DNA of 5,012 nucleotides, taken from contig JAGVGV010000160.1 in assembly GCA_020056895.1 (NCBI GenBank), forward strand, positions 1 through 5,012, given 5' to 3'. Each line of letters opens with the position of its first letter. The stretch's first letter is position 1. The translations under genes were made by a program, and so were the position numbers. The notes beneath the pieces are model-generated. The model made no database searches. It was not told where the DNA came from and saw only the letters and a list, made by a program, of their open reading frames with translations. Of this stretch, positions 1 through 4,918 are shown piece by piece. This DNA comes from Deltaproteobacteria bacterium (GTDB lineage: Bacteria; Desulfobacterota; Desulfarculia; Adiutricales; JAGVGV01).

Positions 1-984
1 CACCTGGGCCGCGAGCCGGATTTCACCGTATTCCGGCAAAACGAAATCGAATTCGAACCGGTCCCCGGCCTTGTGTTCGAGCTGCCTTAAGTTGGCGCTG
101 GTGATTTCCAGCCCCAGGCCGCCCCGGCTGATGTCCATAAGCCGGCCTCGAAGAACAATGTTGGGTCCGCCCACCGGCCGGTACTCGATGTCCATTTCCA
201 CGTCTTTGCGGTAGAACCTGCGTTTCTGAGCCGCCCAGCGCTCCCGTTCCTCTTCCGTGGCGGGTTCTTCGGCCGACAGGGTGGTGGGTGGAGGCGAAAC
301 CGTTGGAGGCGGCGACGTGGGTGTCGGGGTCGGAGTCGGAGTCGGGGCTGGAGCCGTGGTCGAGGCGGGTGAAGCGCCGGCGGCCGCTTTCCCCGTTCCG
401 AACGCGGGCGGGGCCTTGGTTTTCGGCCCTTCGGGAATGGGCATACCGGCCGTCCACACGGGGAAAACCACCGTGGACGTCAGGTCGATGACCCGGGAAT
501 CGGCTCCGGCGGGCCCCGAAAGCTCGGAAGGAAGGACTTCGGAAACCTTTGGGGTTCCATTGGCCCGAGTACCGGCCGGCCGGCGGCCCCGGGCTTCCTG
601 TTCCGCGAGCAAATTCCTGGTCCGCACCAAACGGTTCAGGGGCTGTTCCAGAAAAAAGCGTAAAAACGGGGGCAACGCATCGAATTCGCGCCTCAGCCGG
701 GCCACGTGCCAAACTTCCAGTTCGGTCGGAACCACGGCCCGGAGCGAAGCGGGGTTAGGAATCAGGCCCTGGTAAACGAAATTCTCTTCGCCCACCGTTC
801 GGCCGGCGGGCAGGCGTTCGAAAACGATCTCTTCTCCGCCTTGATTACTAAAAACTTCGAGGGTGCCTCGCCGAATTTTATATACGGCAATGCCATAATC
901 ACCCTCCTTGGCCACCTGCTCGCCGGCCTTGAACTTCAGGCGGGTAATCGGCGGGAGCGGTGTAAAATCTTTTTCGTCGGTCAT
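1..984 (-). CDS. Cyclic-nucleotide-binding-like domain fused to PilZ domain protein (partial, C-terminus beyond left edge)
   Basis: The frame from the ATG at 984-982 stays open for 328 codons to the window edge. Residues about 13-105 resemble a cNMP-binding (CRP-type) beta-roll: a GEQVAKEGD turn, an IRRGTLEVF strand, a VGEENFV segment and an NPASLRAV segment. A helical stretch (about 107-130) follows, then a low-complexity Pro/Thr/Ala linker (about 135-245) with a TPTPTPTP run. The start of a PilZ domain comes next, with the RxxxR motif (R255-R259, RRFYR) and DISRGGLGLE (284-293, the family's D/NxSxxG signature). PilZ domains with these motifs bind cyclic di-GMP, so this is probably a cytoplasmic c-di-GMP receptor. 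The roll lacks the phosphate-binding Arg-Ser of CRP (Asn-Pro there), so it probably does not bind cAMP. AAGGAG lies 12 bases upstream of the ATG, a slightly long spacing. Roughly 30 residues of PilZ are missing off the edge. No TM segment or DNA-binding domain is visible. Confidence 0.9.
   Translation of the reverse strand, partial: MTDEKDFTPLPPITRLKFKAGEQVAKEGDYGIAVYKIRRGTLEVFSNQGGEEIVFERLPAGRTVGEENFVYQGLIPNPASLRAVVPTELEVWHVARLRREFDALPPFLRFFLEQPLNRLVRTRNLLAEQEARGRRPAGTRANGTPKVSEVLPSELSGPAGADSRVIDLTSTVVFPVWTAGMPIPEGPKTKAPPAFGTGKAAAGASPASTTAPAPTPTPTPTPTSPPPTVSPPPTTLSAEEPATEEERERWAAQKRRFYRKDVEMDIEYRPVGGPNIVLRGRLMDISRGGLGLEITSANLRQLEHKAGDRFEFDFVLPEYGEIRLAAQV
323..346. repeat. Short tandem hexamer (GTCGGR x4) encoding a Thr-Pro run
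   Basis: Four consecutive copies of GTCGGG/GTCGGA occur in phase with the minus-strand reading frame and encode alternating Pro and Thr in the linker between the cNMP-like and PilZ domains. Because the unit is six bases, gain or loss of copies would change linker length by two residues without a frameshift. Such Pro/Thr runs typically form extended, flexible spacers. Confidence 0.75.
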
Positions 985-1083
985 ACCCGGTCGTGGCTCC
1001 TTCCATGCCGCCAACCCCGGCGTTCGGTTCTCCAAAAATGGAGGCCAAACGTCGTCGGAAGCGGGCAAGGCTCCGAAGCTCTT

Positions 1084-1113
1084 ATTTTATCCAAATTCAT
1101 GCCCCCTTGTAAA
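1084..1113 (-). promoter_or_regulatory. Sigma70-like promoter for the cNMP-like/PilZ gene
   Basis: Read on the minus strand, TTTACA (1113-1108) is followed after 18 bases by TAAAAT (1089-1084). Each box differs from the consensus at one position. Transcription would begin near 1077 and give a leader of roughly 93 bases before the ATG at 984. It lies in the AT-richest part of the intergenic region. The spacing is one base over the optimum. This is a motif match only. Confidence 0.6.
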
Positions 1114-1133
1114 CCCCCGAAACTACCTAAAAT
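1107..1133 (+). promoter_or_regulatory. Weaker possible rightward promoter for the MBL-fold/winged-helix pair
   Basis: TTGTAA (1107-1112) and TAAAAT (1128-1133) are separated by only 15 bases, short for sigma70. It would give a leader of about 135 bases before the GTG at 1277. The -35 hexamer occupies nearly the same bases as the -35 of the leftward promoter. No better rightward candidate is visible between 1134 and 1260. Confidence 0.3.
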
Positions 1134-1263
1134 CCACATAAAAAGGCTTGCCGGCGGTCCGGTGATATGGCAATGATGCGTACCCAGGCGGCCCTCCCTG
1201 GTGGGGACGGGCTTTCGGGACGAATCTTTTCCACCTCGGCCGCGGGGTGGGTTTCGCGTTTTT

Positions 1264-1267
1264 GGAG
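1264..1267 (+). promoter_or_regulatory. Ribosome binding site that decides the MBL-fold start
   Basis: GGAG ends 9 bases before the GTG at 1277. The alternative in-frame GTG at 1247 has only TTCCACCTCGGCCGCGG before it, with no Shine-Dalgarno sequence, and would add ten residues that do not look like part of the fold. The downstream GTG is therefore preferred. Confidence 0.65.
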
Positions 1268-1276
1268 TGTTTTCAC

Positions 1277-2092
1277 GTGATCCGCGTACTGGACCATGGG
1301 CCGATCCGCCAGTTCCGCATGGCTCGAAACCTTTGGGGCAAGGGCGTTTACTGGACGGCCGCGTACCTGGTGGACGGCCTGCTGATCGATACCGGGTGCG
1401 CTTATACGGCCGGCGAGCTTACCGAAGCGTTGAAACACCAAACGGTCCGCCAGATCGTCAACACTCATTCCCACGAAGACCATATCGGCGCCAATGGCGT
1501 ATTAGCCCGGGAACGGGGCATCCCCATCCTGGCCCACCCCCTGGCCCTTCCGGTGCTGGCCGCCCCCCGGTCCTCCCTGGCCCTCCGGTGGTATCAACGG
1601 GCTTTATGGGGGCGCCCGGAACCCTCCCTGGGCCGGCCCATACCCGATGAGATCGCGACTCCCAACCATGTTTTCCAGGTCATCCCCACCCCCGGCCACA
1701 GTCCGGACCACATGGCTCTGTTCGAACCTCAAAAAGGCTGGCTGTTTTCCGGCGACATCTTCGTTGGCGGCCGTGATCGAACCCTGCGTTCCGATTATCG
1801 GATCGGCCAGATCATTGATTCCCTGAAGCGTTTGTTGATTCTCGGCCCCAAGCTGCTCTTTACCGCCAGCGGGTCGATCCGTTCCAACCCGGAAGCCGAC
1901 CTGGCGGAAAAAATCCGGTATCTTGAAGAAACCGGCGGCCGGGTTCGTGAGTTGGCCCAAGCCGGGATGAATATCAAAGACATCCGAAACAGGCTTTTCG
2001 GCCGCGAAATGGCCATGCGGTATTACACCGGCGGCCATTTCAGCGGTTTGAACCTGGTCCGGTCGTTTCTCGCGGACCCCCCTACCCCCTGA
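1277..2092 (+). CDS. Metallo-beta-lactamase-fold hydrolase with altered fifth metal motif
   Basis: A 271-residue protein starting at GTG 1277; GTG 1247 would add ten residues. Metallo-beta-lactamase motifs appear in order: LIDTG (Asp38), THSHEDH (His64, His66, Asp68, His69), TPGHSPDH (His141) and FSGDIF (Asp160). This is the family's binuclear metal site, usually Zn or Fe, used for hydrolysis of esters, thioesters, lactones or phosphodiesters. The fifth motif, normally GHG with a metal-ligand His, reads TASGSI here, placing Ser198 where His is expected. The last 70 or so residues form a mainly helical extension ending in GGHFSGLNLVRSFL; His254 there could be a substitute ligand (inference). 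No signal peptide is visible, so it is probably cytoplasmic. The length fits a single-domain hydrolase of the LACTB2/glyoxalase II-like type, but the substrate cannot be assigned. The next gene starts 13 bases downstream, so the two are probably co-transcribed. Confidence 0.92.
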   Translation: MIRVLDHGPIRQFRMARNLWGKGVYWTAAYLVDGLLIDTGCAYTAGELTEALKHQTVRQIVNTHSHEDHIGANGVLARERGIPILAHPLALPVLAAPRSSLALRWYQRALWGRPEPSLGRPIPDEIATPNHVFQVIPTPGHSPDHMALFEPQKGWLFSGDIFVGGRDRTLRSDYRIGQIIDSLKRLLILGPKLLFTASGSIRSNPEADLAEKIRYLEETGGRVRELAQAGMNIKDIRNRLFGREMAMRYYTGGHFSGLNLVRSFLADPPTP

Positions 2093-2105
2093 AAGGAGAA
2101 GGCTT

Positions 2106-2285
2106 ATGAACGCGAACGCCCAAAAAGTACTGGACGCCATGAAAAAGGCGGGCAAACCCGTCCGGCCCGGCGATCTGGCCGAACAACTGGGTCTGGACAG
2201 CAAGGAAATTTCCAAGATCATCCAGGATTTGAAAAAGGAAGGGGCGGTGGTGTCGCCCAAGCGGTGCTTCTGGGCCCCCGCTTGA
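2106..2285 (+). CDS. Small winged-helix DNA-binding protein (59 aa)
   Basis: ATG at 2106 is preceded by AAGGAG with a 7-base spacer, an excellent ribosome site, 13 bases after the MBL-fold stop. The protein begins MNANAQKVLDAMKKAGKPVR and ends SPKRCFWAPA. Residues about 5-16 fit the first helix of a winged helix, PGDLAEQLGL (21-30) the second, DSKEISKIIQDLKKEG (31-46) the recognition helix, and AVVSPKRCFWAP (47-58) the wing. This is the MarR/IclR-like wHTH core with nothing else: no dimerisation or ligand domain. It may bind DNA as a dimer, or it may be a protein-binding wHTH. Its position suggests a role tied to the hydrolase, but the sequence does not show one. I know similar stand-alone wHTH proteins mainly from Desulfobacterota. 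The strong ribosome site and clean fold make it real despite its size. Confidence 0.86.
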   Translation: MNANAQKVLDAMKKAGKPVRPGDLAEQLGLDSKEISKIIQDLKKEGAVVSPKRCFWAPA

Positions 2286-2362
2286 AACCACCCGAATCGA
2301 GATGAATGGAGGCCCGGACCCGCCGGCTTTGGCGCCTGGACTCCGCCTCATCGGCTTTGGTC

Positions 2363-2384
2363 CAAGGGGGCTTCATCCCCCTTG
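2363..2384. terminator. GC-rich hairpin, possible terminator of the MBL/wHTH unit
   Basis: A perfect 8-bp stem, CAAGGGGG (2363-2370) and CCCCCTTG (2377-2384), encloses the six-base loop CTTCAT. It lies 78 bases after the winged-helix stop, where an end of transcription would be expected. No T-run follows on either strand, so it is not a classical intrinsic terminator. It may pause polymerase or protect the 3' end instead. Its right arm overlaps the first three bases of the downstream -35 box. Confidence 0.45.
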
Positions 2385-2410
2385 ACCGGATCCCCATCCG
2401 GGGATACATT
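2382..2410 (+). promoter_or_regulatory. Sigma70-like promoter for the envelope-protein operon
   Basis: TTGACC (2382-2387, five of six to consensus) and TACATT (2405-2410, four of six, with the key A2 and T6) are separated by exactly 17 bases. Transcription would start near 2417, leaving a leader of only about 14 bases that contains the AGGGG ribosome site (2421-2425) before ATG 2431. A short leader of this kind is compatible with the first gene's start. Confidence 0.55.
2386..2401. promoter_or_regulatory. Perfect inverted repeat within the promoter spacer (operator-like)
   Basis: CCGGAT-CCCC-ATCCGG is a perfect 6-bp inverted repeat with a four-base centre. It sits between the -35 and -10 boxes of the preceding promoter and overlaps the last two bases of the -35. 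A dimeric repressor bound here would block polymerase. An alternative pairing, TCCCC (2391-2395) with GGGGA (2400-2404), is also possible. The adjacent small winged-helix protein is a candidate binder by position only. In GC-rich DNA a 6-bp palindrome can arise by chance, so this is tentative. Confidence 0.35.
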
Positions 2411-2430
2411 CCCTTGCATCAGGGGTAAGA

Positions 2431-2961
2431 ATGACGGCGCACCTTGGGACGACACCATCAGCCAAGCAGGTATTTTTCGCCGCGCAATGGCCGATTCGGC
2501 TGTGGCAGGCTTTTTTCTGCTTCATAGCGGTTTCATTGGGGCTGTGGGTAGCTCCGCCGACCGCCGATCTCTGGGGGCAAGGCGGCGCATCCTCCCCCTG
2601 GCTCAGCATTGTTCTTGGAGCGCTTCTGGTCGGTTGGTTGGTTTCAATAGGGACCGCCACGATGGTTTTAGGTCCGTTATACCGCCGGCAAGGCATCGAG
2701 AACGGCGGACCTTTTCGGGAAGGGGACGTGGTTCAGATTCTCGCCGGCCCGCACAAGGGACGTATCACCCGGGTGTATACGACGTGGCAAGGGGTCTCGA
2801 TTCGGGTGGACCTGGGCGAAAAGGAGAAAAAAAGGCGCCGGGATGTTTTTTCGCCTGTCCAACTCCTGAAGGAAAATGGGGTCCAACCCGAACCGTCAGC
2901 CCGGGAGGCGGACCCGGCGTCAACGACCGGCCGGCCGAAACCTTGGGGAGGTGAGGCGTGA
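2431..2961 (+). CDS. Two-TM membrane protein with C-terminal KOW-like domain
   Basis: A 176-residue protein starting at ATG 2431, with AGGGG five bases upstream. Two hydrophobic segments (about 24-41 and 57-82) are separated by a short loop. Positive charges before the first segment and KEKKRRRD at 131-138 predict that both ends lie in the cytoplasm. Residues 95-147 read as a small beta domain: FREGDVVQILAGPHKG, then RITRVYTTWQG, then IRVDLGE and SPVQLLKE. GDxVxIlaGphkGxxxxV is the KOW signature seen in NusG/Spt5 and ribosomal proteins L24 and L26, where it contacts RNA or protein. KOW domains are rarely attached to membrane segments, so an SH3-like barrel with another partner is an alternative. 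The tail (148-176) is polar and probably disordered. It is the first gene of the operon and its stop overlaps the next start (GTGA). Function unknown. Confidence 0.85.
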   Translation: MTAHLGTTPSAKQVFFAAQWPIRLWQAFFCFIAVSLGLWVAPPTADLWGQGGASSPWLSIVLGALLVGWLVSIGTATMVLGPLYRRQGIENGGPFREGDVVQILAGPHKGRITRVYTTWQGVSIRVDLGEKEKKRRRDVFSPVQLLKENGVQPEPSAREADPASTTGRPKPWGGEA

Positions 2962-3857
2962 AAATCCATTGTCCGGGGTGCGATACCGCCTTGGGGATCG
3001 ATCCCACGAAGATTCCCAAAAAAGGCGCCCACGCCACCTGTCCCCATTGCCACCAGCGGCTGTTCATCAACGCCGAGGCCCAGGCGCGGCTGGACTCCGG
3101 CTCCGACGCCCCATCCCCTTCCAATCCCGGACCCGCTCCGGTGGAACCGGCCGGACCGATCCCCGGGGTTCCCGCGGAGCGTACTTCGCCGCCGGTATCC
3201 ATCCCGGACTCGGAAGCAACCCATGTGTACCGGCTGGACACCCTCCCCCCTGGCGCCATGGCTCTTCCCGGTACGGCCTTTCGCGGCCCCCTTGCCCAAG
3301 CCGCCGGCTCTTCACCGGAAAAAATCCCGTCCGGAGGCCCCAAACCGCCCCCAGCCAAAGGATTGCCCACGGCCATGGGCGGCCTGGAACCGGCGCCCTG
3401 GGAGATCGATCCCGATATCGAAGCCCCCCGTCTGTTGGCCGACACCGGCCTGGAACCCAAGCATCTCTTGTGGGTGGTGGCCGTTTTGTTCGTGATCGCC
3501 TTCACCGCGTACGCCGCCTGGTACCGAGTTCGGGCCACGCCCCAGGAACTGGCGCACCCGTACTCGCCGGGATTCATCCCCACCATGGAGGCCATTCAAA
3601 ACCGGATGGCCGGGCATACCCGGATGACCGCCGCCCACCGGCCGTATCTGGTCAAACCCGGCGACCCCGAAGCCCAGGTGCTGACCGAAATCCTGAACCA
3701 TTGCGGCGGTTGTTCCGAAGTAAAAGAAGCCGTTCTTTTTCCCATGCCCAAAGGAACGGGGTTCCGGGCCGAAGTAACGTGCGGGAAAGGGGCGGCCAAA
3801 GTGCAGTACGACTGGGTTCTGGCCAAGGCCGTGGTCAACGACCGGTCCTGCCCCTGA
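2958..3857 (+). CDS. MJ0042-type zinc-ribbon, Pro-rich, single-TM membrane protein
   Basis: A 299-residue protein starting at GTG 2958, which overlaps the previous stop. GGGGAGGTGA just upstream is a very strong ribosome site. Residues 1-37 form a zinc ribbon (Cys5, Cys8, Cys28, Cys31; CPGC ... CPHC) of the MJ0042 type, found at the N-terminus of many bacterial membrane proteins. Residues about 40-160 are a Pro/Gly/Ala-rich disordered linker. One TM segment follows (about 169-188, LLWVVAVLFVIAFTAYAAWY). The N-terminal zinc ribbon should be cytoplasmic and residues 190-299 extracytoplasmic. That outer part holds four Cys (249, 252, 275, 298), including HCGGC at 248-252, which could form disulfides or bind metal or haem; the CxxCH haem motif itself is absent. 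The plan resembles regulatory or scaffold proteins rather than enzymes. I do not recognise the C-terminal domain. Confidence 0.87.
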   Translation: MKIHCPGCDTALGIDPTKIPKKGAHATCPHCHQRLFINAEAQARLDSGSDAPSPSNPGPAPVEPAGPIPGVPAERTSPPVSIPDSEATHVYRLDTLPPGAMALPGTAFRGPLAQAAGSSPEKIPSGGPKPPPAKGLPTAMGGLEPAPWEIDPDIEAPRLLADTGLEPKHLLWVVAVLFVIAFTAYAAWYRVRATPQELAHPYSPGFIPTMEAIQNRMAGHTRMTAAHRPYLVKPGDPEAQVLTEILNHCGGCSEVKEAVLFPMPKGTGFRAEVTCGKGAAKVQYDWVLAKAVVNDRSCP

Positions 3858-4445
3858 ATGGCCGTCTTGGGGAACCGGCCCGGGCGGCGGATGTCTCCTG
3901 TACTGAAGCGAATCGGGCTTCTTCGCCGGCATGGAACCCGGATCGCGGCCGCGGTCTTTCTCTTCTGGGCCTCCCAGGCATTAGGCCAGGAACCCACCAG
4001 CCTCACGGGTCTCCCGGACCTGGCCGGACGCTACTATCTATATAACCGCATCGAAGACGAAATCACTCAGTACACGCCCCGAGTGCTCTTGATCCGTGAC
4101 CGGGGTCGGTTGAAGGGGTATGTTTGGAGCGGCACTCCCGAAGCCTTTCATATCGAAATGGAAAACCCGGCGATCCACGATGGCCGGCTGGATTTCCAGC
4201 TTCGGGCGGTGGCTCCGGATGGCGAAACCATGGCGGTCCGTGCGTGTTCGGCCGATCTGGGCGCCGACTCGGACCCGTTGCCCTACCAATGCCGGTTTCT
4301 TTCGGGTCCGGCGGCCATGAAGGAAGAAATCCAGACCGGGTTCCTTGTTCGCGACCGAGGCCAGGCCATCACCCGGTTTGCGTCCAAGCCTTTTGAAGGC
4401 CCCTGCTTTTGGGGAATCGTTTCCGGCCGGGATGATCGGCCGTGA
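3858..4445 (+). CDS. Secreted protein of unknown function with N-terminal signal peptide
   Basis: A 195-residue protein. ATG 3858 follows the previous stop with no gap (TGAATG), suggesting reinitiation; no Shine-Dalgarno precedes it. ATG 3891 (residue 12) is an equally possible start and gives a more usual n-region. A basic stretch (KRIGLLRRHGTR, 17-28), a hydrophobic core (about 29-38) and SQALG-QE at 39-45 make a Sec-type signal peptide likely cut near 43. There is no lipobox Cys. The mature part looks beta-rich, with alternating hydrophobic and polar strands (YYLYNRI, RVLLIRDRGRLKGYVW, RLDFQLRAV) and three Cys (130, 145, 183). A small beta-barrel or lipocalin-like fold is conceivable, but nothing identifies a family. 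It is presumably periplasmic or outer-membrane associated and may partner the extracytoplasmic domain encoded upstream. Its stop overlaps the next start (GTGA). Confidence 0.76.
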   Translation: MAVLGNRPGRRMSPVLKRIGLLRRHGTRIAAAVFLFWASQALGQEPTSLTGLPDLAGRYYLYNRIEDEITQYTPRVLLIRDRGRLKGYVWSGTPEAFHIEMENPAIHDGRLDFQLRAVAPDGETMAVRACSADLGADSDPLPYQCRFLSGPAAMKEEIQTGFLVRDRGQAITRFASKPFEGPCFWGIVSGRDDRP

Positions 4446-4918
4446 ATCCTAAACGTCCGCCCGAAGCGCCCCGCCCTCCCATCTTCTCGTGGGTGGATTA
4501 TTTAAGGGAAAAAATCCACCGGACCACCCGGCCCGAAAAAATTTGCCGGTATTGCCGGGAAACCATTCCGGGCCTGGCGGACGTATGTCCTTTGTGCGGC
4601 CACCGGGTGGTGGGCGTACCCGGAACGTTGGTGATCGCGCTGATGGCCGCCCTGGGACTGGCCTTGGTCCTGTTCGTTGGCTTGGAATTATTGCAAAAAC
4701 CACCCCGCCCGGCTTCCTCGGACGTTCTATTTGAAGAAGGCCGGGCTTTGGGATGGGAAGCGGGCCAAAGGCAGGCCCAGGCCGATGAGAAGGAAAACCG
4801 GCCGGCCGATTCCGAGCTTCCCGGCCGGTACCGTTTTTTTTTGAAGGACAAAAGCCGGCCTTTTCAACAGGGATTCCGCCAGGGATACATCGAAGGGTAT
4901 GGCCGGGCGGGGCCATGA
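4442..4918 (+). CDS. Zinc-ribbon, single-TM protein with duplicated FxxGxxxG motif
   Basis: A 158-residue protein starting at GTG 4442, which overlaps the previous stop. The ribosome site is weak, so translation probably depends on the upstream gene. The next Met (68) would remove the ribbon, so this start is preferred. A zinc ribbon at 35-54 has Cys35, Cys38, Cys49 and Cys52 (CRYC ... CPLCGH), and a TM segment spans about 62-84. The outer tail has two copies of F-x-x-G-x-x-x-G-(W/Y)-x-x-G: FEEGRALGWEAG (97-108) and FQQGFRQGYIEG (141-152), spaced 44 residues apart. Between them lies a charged polar region. Regular Gly spacing suggests helix packing or glycine-zipper interactions. With the MJ0042-type protein upstream, the operon encodes two membrane-anchored zinc ribbons. 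No catalytic motif is seen and the family is not recognised. Confidence 0.84.
   Translation: MNPKRPPEAPRPPIFSWVDYLREKIHRTTRPEKICRYCRETIPGLADVCPLCGHRVVGVPGTLVIALMAALGLALVLFVGLELLQKPPRPASSDVLFEEGRALGWEAGQRQAQADEKENRPADSELPGRYRFFLKDKSRPFQQGFRQGYIEGYGRAGP

Larger units (their letters stand above)
985..1276. other. Divergent intergenic region
   Basis: These 292 bases separate two genes read in opposite directions. The only distinctly AT-richer part is about 1077-1146, where the promoter candidates lie. The leftward leader (985 to about 1077) contains the CTCCA-AAAA-TGGAG hairpin at 1030-1043. The rightward leader contains a weak CCACC/GGTGG pair at 1231-1250. Open frames crossing this stretch have no plausible ribosome site or recognisable protein, and I see no RNA gene. 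Confidence 0.6.

Noticed and set aside
23..712. Minus-strand open frame of 229 residues
   Set aside because: It is a shifted frame inside the cNMP-like/PilZ gene. The gene's true frame shows recognisable domain motifs and runs open to the left edge.
257..775. Plus-strand open frame of 172 residues with a Gly-Val repeat
   Set aside because: The Gly-Val run is the antisense reading of the Thr-Pro linker repeat at 323-346. There is no independent coding evidence.
1030..1043. CTCCA-AAAA-TGGAG hairpin as a riboswitch or attenuator element
   Set aside because: This is a single 5-bp stem with no T-run, anti-terminator partner or recognisable riboswitch core.
1168..1180. TGGCAATGATGCG as a sigma54 promoter
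   Set aside because: The distance between the GG and GC elements does not fit the -24/-12 spacing.
1604..2260. Minus-strand open frame of 218 residues
   Set aside because: It lies opposite the MBL-fold and winged-helix genes, both of which have clear family motifs and ribosome sites.
2324..2360. Direct repeat CGGCTTTGG (2324-2332 and 2352-2360) as a binding-site pair
   Set aside because: Two nine-base copies in a GC-rich gap are weak evidence; there is no third copy and no link to a promoter box.
2765..3595. Minus-strand open frame of 276 residues
   Set aside because: It is antisense to the KOW-like and zinc-ribbon genes, has low-complexity Gly/Ser/Pro composition and no ribosome site or motif. 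High GC makes such frames common.
2876..4045. Longest complete plus-strand open frame, 389 residues
   Set aside because: It is rich in Arg, Pro and Gly with no domain, and overlaps the zinc-ribbon and secreted protein genes in another frame. Those genes have CxxC motifs, TM segments and linked start/stop junctions.
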